Of a stretch of DNA of 50,275 nucleotides, positions 8,301 through 16,268 are shown one piece after another; the stretch's first letter is position 1; the number at the start of each line of letters is the position of its first letter. This stretch comes from Pseudomonadota bacterium. GTDB taxonomy: Bacteria; Pseudomonadota; Gammaproteobacteria; Steroidobacterales; Woeseiaceae. A model generated the notes under the pieces. It worked only from the letters and a program-made list of their open reading frames with translations, was not told the DNA's origin and did no database searches. The translations under genes were made by a program, and so were the position numbers. The stretch lies in assembly GCA_022560695.1 (NCBI GenBank), contig JADFSP010000018.1:1-50275 (forward strand). Direction: 5' to 3'.

Positions 8301-9384
8301 CAGTGGCGCCGGTTATGCTGCTCGTTTTTGGCGTGTTCCCGCAGTTCCGGCGCCCTCGGTATCGTCCAGCGGCGACACGAGCCATGCAATTTGGACAGCG
8401 ACGGCCGATGCCGTCGTCGCCGCAACGCCGGATGGGACAATCGTTGTCATCGGCGATCGGGCCGGTCATTTGCATTTGTTGCGGCGAACAGAACTTGAGA
8501 CCCTGGCCATTGCCAGTGAGGACGTCAGTTTTATCGGACATGCTGCGGCGATACGGCTACTCGAAATGAGCTCGGATAACAAGCTCGTCGCCAGCGCGGC
8601 GGCTGACAACACAGTACGAGTCTGGAATACCGATAGCGGTCAGCCGAACGCCTATGTCGCCGACCTCCATGGTGCTTCGGTCAGCGCACTCGCATTCTCC
8701 CCGGACGCGTTCTGGCTAGCGATTCTCAGCGGCGCTCGAGTCGTGATCATCGACGTCGCGAGCGGTGACATTGCGGTGGATTTCGAACTCGGCGGGGAAC
8801 ACGAAGGCATGACGTTTGTCGACAATGGGCATTTGTACCTCGGCGGCGATAATGGCGCGCTGCGCGTCGTTAGCCGGGATGACGCTGGTAACTGGAACAT
8901 GCGGCAACTCTGGCAAGGCACCGCTGCCATTCGATTGTTGCAGGCATCCCCGCAGGGCCGCTACCTGATCCTCGTCGATCAGAACAATCTGGCGCAGCAA
9001 TTCAGTCTCGTCGAAGGACGAATCGGAGCGATGTCGGTTCGATTACCGAGCGCCGTGGATGAGGTCGCTTTCAGTCCTGTCGGCTTGAGGGTTTTGTTCA
9101 GGACATCGCGGTGGGTGCACCGGATAAGTTCATCCGCGACCGGGCTGATCTGGCTCGATGCGCTGCACACACCGAAAGCTCTCAATGGGGCTCGCATCGT
9201 ATTCGGCGATATTGCATCGACTGCCGACCATTTCTACCTTCCCGTCGCCAGAGAGGGTTCCATCATGCTGGCGGAACTGAATTTTGAGCCCGGTGACGGA
9301 CCCGGCTTGTTTGGCAACAAGGACAGCTTGCTGGCCGATTGGCGTGCAAAGTTGCTGCCGGCAGAGCCGGCGGCCGAACCGTAG
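5371..9384 (+). CDS. AAA-like ATPase with membrane segment, P-domain and WD40 repeats
   Basis: A 1337-residue protein. Residues 30-370 form an AAA-like (AAA_35/STAND-type) ATPase with a Walker A variant APDRSGKSS (residues 61-69, Ala in the first Gly position) and Walker B RIVIFVDEIQ (Asp160, Glu161). A winged-helix-like end (PLQRRLMAIGLIEIDEQG) is followed by one hydrophobic membrane helix at about 386-405. Residues 595-690 match the proprotein convertase P-domain fold (LTINLSHQRLADLRVKLIAP, LSGTWSLSIRDEVLG, GWNLTL). The rest is a WD40 beta-propeller array with blades ending in phrases such as VRIWDF and VRVWNT. The expected topology is cytosolic ATPase and external propeller, or a tail anchor; the sequence does not decide. 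Such mixes suggest a sensor or signalling ATPase. No strong Shine-Dalgarno sequence is seen. It lies between repeat copies A and B. Confidence 0.85.
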   Translation: MMTGKSDEQAAAATRGKADASGEFFSVGTPLHAVRAGYIRRRADDLLHEALVAGRYTHVIAPDRSGKSSLIAATAAQLENNGVNVAILDLEQIGIRDADIDAGRWYYSVAYRLLRQLRIRYDLQSWWQDKSVLSNRQRLLEFYAEVILQHVQERIVIFVDEIQCIGRLPFADELLASIRSAHNARATDPDFSRLTFVLIGECDPSSLIDVPEASPFNVTQAIPLDDFTRRDLVLFAAELNLVPDDARTALDRIYYWTRGQPYLSQKLARAVAREDMKGDIAGNIDRIVMHQLAGRAALHSEPHMSHIHREVVGHGRQSEALLNLYGRLRKGVEVITDMGSPLQRRLMAIGLIEIDEQGQLCIRNRIYETVFTARWANENLPTHWRAPTIAAAALLIVLAIPMWYTQWLPNSYVEVLTSASVDLRTAETTWLNLRSFPGHADGADNIYRNFLEGRAVDAADEATIMTISDLAAAIPDSGSLPQQLLAEFWDRRVGEAMRTERRDVALLAALESLVLSTTKRRHRAAMLIGDDYPLLIAALPPGRSGDIVFDSAGLLVTAINGSQVSQWSLSLQALQPGVDWTMTAIEVTPLLRRVAVDRDGQVRRLGLTINLSHQRLADLRVKLIAPSGRAVEVDTGLERASSNEDIRISTAQLRELIGEPLSGTWSLSIRDEVLGVAGHLVGWNLTLNAQGLVEDFQRGLDIPDPVERETDNVWTSSDGRYAVARAMQSDSARVWDLAAAKPIRAIAVSESEKLIGLDAGARRLVTATLDTVNLWDMRTGSRIASMPVGAASMNSRLTADGAHLFVQRRSDSETRLELWSLDGAAIESELVIAGTPALVALNAAGTRVAVADYDRAVRIWDFADATLRAQVDLTTQPSAISLGAGGNVLGVVYGNEGVALWQVDRPQVPLLEEFGRGQWQLVFSPSGTSVIVGRPGAGYQVRRSSDGHLIGPAIGADTRRTSDGLLAFSHDETTVVTSGAGYAARFWRVPAVPAPSVSSSGDTSHAIWTATADAVVAATPDGTIVVIGDRAGHLHLLRRTELETLAIASEDVSFIGHAAAIRLLEMSSDNKLVASAAADNTVRVWNTDSGQPNAYVADLHGASVSALAFSPDAFWLAILSGARVVIIDVASGDIAVDFELGGEHEGMTFVDNGHLYLGGDNGALRVVSRDDAGNWNMRQLWQGTAAIRLLQASPQGRYLILVDQNNLAQQFSLVEGRIGAMSVRLPSAVDEVAFSPVGLRVLFRTSRWVHRISSSATGLIWLDALHTPKALNGARIVFGDIASTADHFYLPVAREGSIMLAELNFEPGDGPGLFGNKDSLLADWRAKLLPAEPAAEP

Positions 9385-9402
9385 CGGTTCGACCCCGGTT
9401 TT
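9385..9402. repeat. REP-like repeat, copy B (single arm)
   Basis: One arm only: CGGTTCGACCCCGGTTTT. It fills almost the whole gap between the stop codon of the WD40 gene (ends 9384) and that of the convergent LplT-PlsC gene (ends 9404). With the preceding CGAACCG at 9375-9381 it can form a 7-bp hairpin around the TAG stop codon. Confidence 0.7.
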
Positions 9403-9403
9403 C

Positions 9404-11287
9404 CTAGCGCTGATCGCCGCGTAAGGTGCGAACAAGGAGTTCAAGCTTGGCCGCCGTTACGTCACCAGCGGCAACGGGCTCGCCGATGTTGACTGGAACC
9501 CTCGCAAACAACCGGCCTGGAAGTTTGCGAATTCCCCCGCCTTTGCGGCGGCTGAACCAACTACCCCATAATCGGCCGAGTGCGACGGGGACGACCGGCA
9601 CTGCGCGCCGCGCGATGATTTTTTCGATACCTGGACGAAAGCGCTGGATCTCACCGTCGCGAGTAATTCCGCCCTCGGGAAAAATGCAAACAATATTGCC
9701 TGCCTTTAGCTCTTCGTCGACTTTGTCAAACGCATTGTTCATCAGTTGCTCGTCCTCCCTGGCCGATGCGATCGGAATCGCCTTGGCATGCCGGAAAATG
9801 AATCGCAACAGCGGCAGTTGAAAAATCTTGTAATACATGACGAATCGCATTGGCCGTCGTATCGATCCTCCAAGCAAAATCGGGTCCATGAAACTGACAT
9901 GATTGCAGACAACCACGGCAGGGCCCGTCTCGGGAATATTTTCGAGCCCCGCCGTTTGCACGCGGTAAAAAATATTGATCAATATCCAGGCGAGAAACCG
10001 CATCAGGAATTCCGGCAGCAACGTATAGATATATGTTGCGACCATCGCATTGAGTACAGCGAGAATAAGAAACAATTCCGGGATCGACATCCCTGATTTC
10101 AAAATTGCAATTGACAGCACTGAGGCGCTGACCATGAATATTGCGTTGATAATATTGTTGGCGGCAATAATTCTGGACAGGTAGCGGCGTTTCGATCGTT
10201 TCTGGATCAGAGCGTACAACGGTACACTGTAAAACCCGCCGAAAGCACCGAGAAAACTCAGATCAATGAGCACACGCCAGCTTCCCGGCTGGCTCAGGAA
10301 TTCGGCCAGCGATGCAACGGCCGTGCTACTGGCGACTGGCTGCGCGAAGTAGAGATCTATGGCGAAGGCGCTGAGCCCGATCGAGCCGAACGGCACGAGA
10401 CCGAGCTCGATGCGATGGTCGGACATGCGCTCGCACAACAGCGAGCCAATACCGACACCGATAGCAAAAGCGATGAGCAGGCTTGTCGTGACGACTTCAT
10501 TGCCGTTCAGTATGTCCTGCGTGTATGCGGGAATTTGCAGCGTCATCGCCGAGGCAAAAAACCAGAACCAGGAAATGCCGAGTATCGCTAGAAACACACT
10601 GCGCTCTGCGCGCGCGAAACCGACGATGCGCCAGGTTTCGGCCCACGCGTTCCAGTTAATCTTGAGATCAGGATCCACCGCGCTCGTGGCAGGCACCTGG
10701 CGGCTCGCGAAATAACCGCTCAGTGCGACGATGATCAGGCAGACAGCAAGAGTCGCCTGGTTTTCGGGATCGATCGCGACCGCAAGTCCGCCGACAATGA
10801 GTCCCAATATGATCGCGACGTAGGTACCGGATTCCACCAGCGCGTTACCGCCCACCAATTCCTCAGTCGCGAGTTGTTGTGGCAGATAGGCGTATTTGAC
10901 AGGGCCGAACAGTGTTGACTGGCAGCCCATGAGAAATAGCACCAGCAACAAGACGGAGTAGCTCTCGGCAACGAACGCAAGCGCAGCAATCAGCATCAAC
11001 GCGATTTCGAGCAGCTTGATGCGGCGCATCAGCATGGATTTTTCATACTTGTCAGCGAGTTGCCCGGCCGTCGCCGAAAACAGAAAGAACGGTAGAATAA
11101 ACAGCGCTCCCGCGACATTCGCGAGCTGGCTGTGATTCATTCCGGCAACGCGCACACCCTGAAATGTGACGAGGATGACGAGGCCATTGCGAAAGATATT
11201 GTCGTTGAGCGCGCCGAGAAACTGGGTGGCGAAAAAGGGGCCAAATCGACGCTGGCCGAGCAATGAAAACTGGTTCGAATCTGACAT
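9404..11287 (-). CDS. Lysophospholipid transporter-acyltransferase fusion (LplT-PlsC type)
   Basis: A two-domain inner-membrane protein of 627 residues. Residues 1-430 are an MFS permease of the LplT type with about 12 membrane helices (GPFFATQFLGALNDNIFRNG at the start). Residues 440-625 are a PlsC-type 1-acyl-glycerophosphate acyltransferase with the catalytic NHVSFMD (His463) and the substrate motif FPEGG (536-540). The expected role is flipping lysophospholipids inward and re-acylating them. In E. coli this pathway uses LplT plus Aas; here the acyl-ACP synthetase domain of Aas is absent, so the acyl donor must come from elsewhere. The start at 11287 gives MSDSNQFSLLGQRRFG. Convergent with the WD40 gene. 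Confidence 0.9.
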   Translation of the reverse strand: MSDSNQFSLLGQRRFGPFFATQFLGALNDNIFRNGLVILVTFQGVRVAGMNHSQLANVAGALFILPFFLFSATAGQLADKYEKSMLMRRIKLLEIALMLIAALAFVAESYSVLLLVLFLMGCQSTLFGPVKYAYLPQQLATEELVGGNALVESGTYVAIILGLIVGGLAVAIDPENQATLAVCLIIVALSGYFASRQVPATSAVDPDLKINWNAWAETWRIVGFARAERSVFLAILGISWFWFFASAMTLQIPAYTQDILNGNEVVTTSLLIAFAIGVGIGSLLCERMSDHRIELGLVPFGSIGLSAFAIDLYFAQPVASSTAVASLAEFLSQPGSWRVLIDLSFLGAFGGFYSVPLYALIQKRSKRRYLSRIIAANNIINAIFMVSASVLSIAILKSGMSIPELFLILAVLNAMVATYIYTLLPEFLMRFLAWILINIFYRVQTAGLENIPETGPAVVVCNHVSFMDPILLGGSIRRPMRFVMYYKIFQLPLLRFIFRHAKAIPIASAREDEQLMNNAFDKVDEELKAGNIVCIFPEGGITRDGEIQRFRPGIEKIIARRAVPVVPVALGRLWGSWFSRRKGGGIRKLPGRLFARVPVNIGEPVAAGDVTAAKLELLVRTLRGDQR

Positions 11288-11523
11288 AGATGCTGCACCT
11301 CTCCGCTCGTAACTCGCACGACTATAGCACTGCGAGCGGCAGCATCAGCGCTGCAGAAAAGGGCCTGCGCCGCCTTCGCGCGGCTGCAGCCAGCGGACTC
11401 AGAATCGTTGCTTATGGTTATTATTGAGACCGCTTGCAGACACGAGTGTTATTATATCGGCTGCAGAGTGCTGTTTTTTCGACCATTTGGCCAACAATCT
11501 GCACGGATCAATTTAGGATGAAG

Positions 11524-12090
11524 ATGCGCACGATATTTTTGCTTTTTGGGCTGGGACTTGCTGTCGCCTGCAGCGAGGAGGAACCGCCGCCCCGTTCAGC
11601 AGACTTTTTCGCTCGTAATCCGATCGTTCTCGAAGCGATGGTCGTGCGCTGCAACGAGGATCGATATCAGACGCGTTATGACGCCGAATGCAACAACGCC
11701 CGGGAAGCTGCGCGGCGAATTTCTCCACAAGAGGAGGCAGCGCGGCGCGCCGTCCTCGAAGCCCAGTCTGAAGTCAAACGCGAGGCCCTTCGGCGCAAAC
11801 AAGAAGCCGCCGCGGAAGCGCAGCGTCGTGCTGCCAATGCTGAAAGAGATCGAGCGGAAGCGGAATACCTTGCGCAATTCGGCGAGCTGCCACCACGAGA
11901 AGATAACGGTGGAGTCGAGCCGGGCAGTAATTCACCCCTGGCAATCATTCCGGAAGCGGAGAACGAGACTGGAGTGATGCGCAAGTCGGTGTTTGACGCG
12001 GAAATGTCGCTACCGGCATCCGATGGTGGCAATGCGCCGATCGCCGAAATTGAGCCGGTGAATGATCCGGCTGGTACCGAAAACGAGTAA
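11524..12090 (+). CDS. EexN-like lipoprotein with charged coiled coil
   Basis: A lipoprotein of about 188 residues. The ATG at 11524 is favoured because AGGA at 11515-11518 is correctly spaced for it and too close for the ATG at 11518. The signal sequence MRTIFLLFGLGLAVAC ends in a loose lipobox with Cys16. Next comes a segment resembling the EexN entry-exclusion lipoprotein domain (ADFFARNPIVLEAMVVRCN, then DAECNNAREAARR) with two cysteines likely forming a disulfide. A long Arg/Glu/Ala coiled coil (about 75-125) and an acidic tail follow. In conjugative plasmids EexN blocks entry of related plasmids. No transfer genes are nearby, so that role is not supported here. Confidence 0.7.
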   Translation: MRTIFLLFGLGLAVACSEEEPPPRSADFFARNPIVLEAMVVRCNEDRYQTRYDAECNNAREAARRISPQEEAARRAVLEAQSEVKREALRRKQEAAAEAQRRAANAERDRAEAEYLAQFGELPPREDNGGVEPGSNSPLAIIPEAENETGVMRKSVFDAEMSLPASDGGNAPIAEIEPVNDPAGTENE

Positions 12091-12204
12091 GAGAACGTCA
12101 GGTCTGGCGTTAACCACTACAGGGTGCGGGCTCCATCGGGCCTGGTCGCTCTCGCACATCGCTGTGCTCCGCGACATAAAGTCGTCCTGACCGTAAAGGT
12201 TCTC

Positions 12205-13290
12205 CTACTTGGTCGAGCCGCTTGCTGCGGCCATCGTGCGCACGTGCAGATCTTGCTGCGGAAAAGGAATCTCGATCTCTTTGGCCGCGAAGGCTTTGTA
12301 GACGGCACAATTCAGCTCGTGCTGCAATCGACCGCGATCCACGGGCTGTCCGATCCAGCAAAGCAATTCGAAATCAAGGCTCGACTCGCCAAATCGACGA
12401 AAGCGCACGCGCGGCGCCGGAATTTCGCAAATTTCAGCATGATTGACAGCCACTTGCTCCAATGTCGCGATAACGTGGTCAATGTCGCTGCCGTAGGCGA
12501 CACCGACGGCAGTGCGTATGCGATGTTTTTCCGACGGGCCGCCCGTCTCGTTGATGATCTTGCCGTTACCAATAATACCGTTGGGAATCGTGATTTCCAC
12601 ATCATCCCGCGTCAGAAGCCGTGTACTTCGCAAGCCGATGTGCGTGACGATTCCGCGCTCACCGGAATCGAGAATAATGAAGTCGCCGTATTTGTACGGC
12701 GCATCCGCGATAATCGATACACCGGCAAACAAATTGGACAACGTATCTTTGGCAGCAAAACTTAGCGCGAGTCCGACAATTCCGGCAGAGGCCAGCCAGG
12801 CTGTGACTTCGATATGCCAGGCAATGAAAACGAAGTAGACGGCGAGCGCAAACAATATGACCTTGATGACGGTCTGCGACAACTGCAGCACGCCCGATTG
12901 CACCAGCTTGCTGTCTGTTCGGTGTTTGGCGACCTGCACGGCCAGCGTCGTGATATTACGAAACAGGCTGTACCAGACAGCAATGGCGATCGTCTTGAGG
13001 ATGCCCAACGTGATGAATTCAGGCGTCTCTGCCATGCCGACGCGCTGTGTGGCTAGCCCGAGGCCGAGCAGGACAAACGACTGGAAAATCGGCCGATGCA
13101 ACAGGGCGACGAGCTTGTCATCGATGTCCGTTTTCGACCGTTTGACTATGCGGCCGATCATTCGTGACAACACCCAGTCTGCCACCTTGCCGAAGACTAT
13201 GAATGCGAACGCGATAACGACAGCCTGTAAATAGACGTTCGGACCGAGCAGCTCGGCCAGCCGTTGTACTTGCTGGATCAACTCACTCAA
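12205..13290 (-). CDS. Small-conductance mechanosensitive channel, MscS family
   Basis: An inner-membrane channel opening under membrane tension. The 361 residues contain about four N-terminal hydrophobic segments and the pore helix region WLASAGIVGLALSFAAKDTL with the Ala/Gly packing pattern of MscS TM3, followed by NLFAGVSIIADAPYKYGDFI, the signature start of the cytoplasmic beta domain. The cytoplasmic vestibule continues with TRDDVEITIPNGIIGNGKI and a C-terminal alpha/beta part. The length is slightly above E. coli MscS (286 aa). Start ATG at 13290. Confidence 0.92.
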   Translation of the reverse strand: MSELIQQVQRLAELLGPNVYLQAVVIAFAFIVFGKVADWVLSRMIGRIVKRSKTDIDDKLVALLHRPIFQSFVLLGLGLATQRVGMAETPEFITLGILKTIAIAVWYSLFRNITTLAVQVAKHRTDSKLVQSGVLQLSQTVIKVILFALAVYFVFIAWHIEVTAWLASAGIVGLALSFAAKDTLSNLFAGVSIIADAPYKYGDFIILDSGERGIVTHIGLRSTRLLTRDDVEITIPNGIIGNGKIINETGGPSEKHRIRTAVGVAYGSDIDHVIATLEQVAVNHAEICEIPAPRVRFRRFGESSLDFELLCWIGQPVDRGRLQHELNCAVYKAFAAKEIEIPFPQQDLHVRTMAAASGSTK

Positions 13291-13328
13291 TAGCGTGATC
13301 AGCCGTCACTACGGTGTTCGCCGCTTTC

Positions 13329-14162
13329 CTAGTCGCTGCTTTCGTAGTCGCCATTATCGAGACCGTCACCGCTTTCGTCGACATCGGGCACGCCGAACGT
13401 GCGTACTTTCGATGTTCGATCCACGGCGGCCTGTGTGTCCGGCGAGGTTCCCACCTGCATGCCGGGTCGCGTCGGCAGTCGGCTCGTCTGTGCCGTGAGT
13501 ATTTGTACGAAAGTATTCGCCAGGTCAGGCGCTGTATTCGGCGAGCTGGCGAATATTTTCTCGGGCGTCATGCTCGTCGAATTGTAGAACGCGGCATTCG
13601 CCTTGCGATCCATGGTTACCCCAGCGCCTTCAATAGCAATGCCGGCGAACAGGCCACGGCTGCGCGAATACGAAACCACCTCGGCCTTGAACGCGATGTC
13701 CGTCGCAATGCCAGTGTGACGTCCTACTGGTCCTGCAGCGACCGACGCATCGGCGCCGAGCGTCAGTTTTCCATTCGAGATGCCTTCGACACCGTTGCGG
13801 GTCTTGAACACCAGGATGATGTCGGTTGACTGTGCGCCGATCTGCCACCCGATGCTGCCGCCGGTCAACGTAATGAAGGCCGGATTGCTCCATGAATCAT
13901 CGTCCTGACGAATGACGATGATGCCCTTGCCGCGACGCGCGCCCACACCGAAACCGATTTTTAAGACGTTCGGTATGACTGCGACGGCATAGGCCCGCGA
14001 CAGCAGCGATGGCGGAATGGCCTGTTCCGGAATTCGTATCAACTGCTCGAGGACGTCCGAAGCATCGGCCACCCGTTTTTCCTCTCGAGTTGCGGCATCT
14101 GCCGGCATTGACCCCAGCAGGGCGATCATGATCAGGCAGGAGGTGTACTGTGTGCTACGCAT
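13329..14162 (-). CDS. Secreted SYLF (Ysc84-type) domain protein
   Basis: A 277-residue protein with a cleavable signal peptide (MRSTQYTSCLIMIALLGSMPADA) and a SYLF domain: LSRAYAVAVIPNVLKIGFGVGARRG in pieces, GGSIGWQIGAQSTDIILVF, NGKLTLGADASVAAGPVGRH and GLFAGIAIEGAGV. SYLF domains bind phosphoinositides in eukaryotes; bacterial members are exported and of unclear function, perhaps lipid binding. The ATG at 14162 with GGAA upstream is chosen over the frame start at 14264 because it gives a proper signal peptide. An acidic tail (DESGDGLDNGDYESSD) follows a low-complexity linker. Confidence 0.88.
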   Translation of the reverse strand: MRSTQYTSCLIMIALLGSMPADAATREEKRVADASDVLEQLIRIPEQAIPPSLLSRAYAVAVIPNVLKIGFGVGARRGKGIIVIRQDDDSWSNPAFITLTGGSIGWQIGAQSTDIILVFKTRNGVEGISNGKLTLGADASVAAGPVGRHTGIATDIAFKAEVVSYSRSRGLFAGIAIEGAGVTMDRKANAAFYNSTSMTPEKIFASSPNTAPDLANTFVQILTAQTSRLPTRPGMQVGTSPDTQAAVDRTSKVRTFGVPDVDESGDGLDNGDYESSD

Positions 14163-14288
14163 GATGGTATTCCATTGTTCCGGCTTACGGGACAGGACCT
14201 CAGAAGTTCGGCGACGTATCCCATAGAGAGTGCGGGCCGACGCAAGAGTTCCATCATACGCCAAATCAAGCTGTTGCTCATCGCGGCA

Positions 14289-16214
14289 TCAGGTGGGTTG
14301 GTTATCGGCAAGAATTGGCGGCAACGGGCATTCGAGCGTGGCGCAAACCATGCGCGTCAGTTCAGCCTCGACGATGCTCACGCGGCCATCGTGTGAGACG
14401 GTTGCGCCGATAGCTTCGAGCAATGACTGCTGGCCCTTGCTACCGAGTGCCAGCAGCAAGTCCAGACTCTGATCGAGAATCGTTACTGTCGCGGTGCGAT
14501 CTGCGCGATAGTCGGTGCCCATGGCCCACTTGCCAAGATGATCAAGTCCTGCATGGAACGCCGCTTCGCGTTCGGCGTCGCTATCGTGCCCGCGATCGGC
14601 GATGACGCGCAGCAATTTGACCGCCGCCCGCCGTACCGCTTTGCGCGACGACTTGCGGCCGGTACGCCGGCGGGACGGATTGACGGCGTGTCCGAGATTG
14701 ATCTGCAAGACACGATAGAAACAGTACTCGTACAGGTCGATCTCACCGTCGAGTTCTATGACCCGCCGGGCGAATGTGATCAGGAACTCGAGCTGCGGAG
14801 CCGGGCGGTGTTTCAGCGCCGGGAAAGCGATTTCGAGTATCGGCAATCGATACTCCGCTCCAATCTGTGCCAGCTCGTCGTAGTAGCGCCGGATCAGCCG
14901 TGCGCGCTCGGCTCCAAATTGCTCCTCAGCAAGCGCCAGCTGGCGATCGAGAGTGCGGCCATTGCGATCCAAAATCAGAGCAATTGTCAGCAAGTACGAG
15001 TACTCGTGGGAATGTGCCGCTTCATAGAGCGATGCAGGGATTGATCGTCGAATTTGCTGCGCGAATGCAACGTGCTCGACAGCCGGATGGCCAACGCTGT
15101 CCGAAATCGAAGTCGGCAGCTGCAGCGCGTCAGCGGACCTGGGTGCAAAGGACTGCATTGCAGTTTGATCCGGCTCCGCTCGATATTGACGCGAGTTGAC
15201 GGCGGGATAGTCGGAGTCACGAAAATCAGGATCGAGTGCCTGAATTCTCTCAGTCAACGGCGGGTGTGTTGCAAAAAGGCCTGACAGTTTCGCGCCAGAA
15301 CCGAACAGCATGTGACTGATCTCTTCCGCATCCGTCGCGCGCAAATAAGACGCTTCGTCGTAACCGCCGATCTTCTTCAGAGCATTCGCTATACCACTTG
15401 TCTGTCGCGTAAATTGAACCGCCGATGCGTCGGCAAGAAACTCGCGTTGTCGCGACACCCCGGCCTTGATGATCCGCGCGAACAACACGCCGATTCCTCC
15501 AAGCACTGCGAGTCCGAGCCCGACGATCAGGACAGGCGCAGCGCCGCGACTGCGACGGCTCGATAGCAATGATGGGCGCCCACCGCGGATGATCATGCGC
15601 CCGATCAGTCCGAGCGACATGATGCCGAACAAAATCCCCATGAGCCGGATATTCAGACGCATGTCTCCATTGAGAATATGGCTGAATTCATGCGCTATGA
15701 CGCCCTGTAACTCGTCGCGCTCAAGCAGTTCGAGCGTGCCGCGTGTGACTGCGATCACGGCATCCCCGGTGGTATAGCCGGCCGCAAATGCGTTGATGCC
15801 GCTCTCTTTCTCGAGGACGAAGATTTCGGGGACCGATACGCTGGACGCAATAGCCATTTCTTCGACGATATTTCTGAGCCGGCGCCGCAGGGGGTCCCGA
15901 GTATCCGCCGTCACCGGCGTCCCGCCCATATCCATGGCGACACGACTGCCGCCTGCTGCCAGCACTGAGGTTTTGTAGAGGGATGCGCCAACAATGAAAA
16001 CGGCGGTCAATATGGCCGTGGCTACAAGCAGTGGGCTTTCTGCGATGACGAATTCGCCGACCGTGCGGGCGTAGCGCGTTTCCCCTGCACTGTATATTGC
16101 GGCGCCGACCACGAATGTCACGCCGAGCACGATCAGTGCAGTTGCGAGCAGGTACAAAATGACGAGCCGTCGCGTCGCCCGGTGGGCCTGATCCTGGGCG
16201 TCAAAGAAATTCAT
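14289..16214 (-). CDS. M48 family zinc metalloprotease (HtpX-like) with long C-terminal extension
   Basis: A membrane zinc protease of 641 residues. Two N-terminal membrane helices (about 17-42 and 60-85) precede the catalytic motif HEFSH at residues 175-179, followed by further membrane segments (GILFGIMSLGLIGRMI, LIVGLGLAVLGGIGVLF) and the distal metal ligand region REFLADASAVQF. After the protease domain (to about 345) comes a 290-residue helical extension with no motif I recognise. HtpX-type proteases degrade misfolded membrane proteins. Pairing with lemA directly upstream on the same strand is common in proteobacteria and argues for joint function. Start ATG at 16214, 54 nt after lemA. 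Confidence 0.9.
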   Translation of the reverse strand: MNFFDAQDQAHRATRRLVILYLLATALIVLGVTFVVGAAIYSAGETRYARTVGEFVIAESPLLVATAILTAVFIVGASLYKTSVLAAGGSRVAMDMGGTPVTADTRDPLRRRLRNIVEEMAIASSVSVPEIFVLEKESGINAFAAGYTTGDAVIAVTRGTLELLERDELQGVIAHEFSHILNGDMRLNIRLMGILFGIMSLGLIGRMIIRGGRPSLLSSRRSRGAAPVLIVGLGLAVLGGIGVLFARIIKAGVSRQREFLADASAVQFTRQTSGIANALKKIGGYDEASYLRATDAEEISHMLFGSGAKLSGLFATHPPLTERIQALDPDFRDSDYPAVNSRQYRAEPDQTAMQSFAPRSADALQLPTSISDSVGHPAVEHVAFAQQIRRSIPASLYEAAHSHEYSYLLTIALILDRNGRTLDRQLALAEEQFGAERARLIRRYYDELAQIGAEYRLPILEIAFPALKHRPAPQLEFLITFARRVIELDGEIDLYEYCFYRVLQINLGHAVNPSRRRTGRKSSRKAVRRAAVKLLRVIADRGHDSDAEREAAFHAGLDHLGKWAMGTDYRADRTATVTILDQSLDLLLALGSKGQQSLLEAIGATVSHDGRVSIVEAELTRMVCATLECPLPPILADNQPT

Positions 16215-16268
16215 TGAGGATTCGCGGCGATGATCGTCAGGACGTTGCCAATGCCGGCGGCAGCTGCC

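Noticed and set aside
7804..8541. Minus-strand frame inside the WD40 gene
   Set aside because: No motif and opposite to a continuous repeat-containing protein; considered a shadow.
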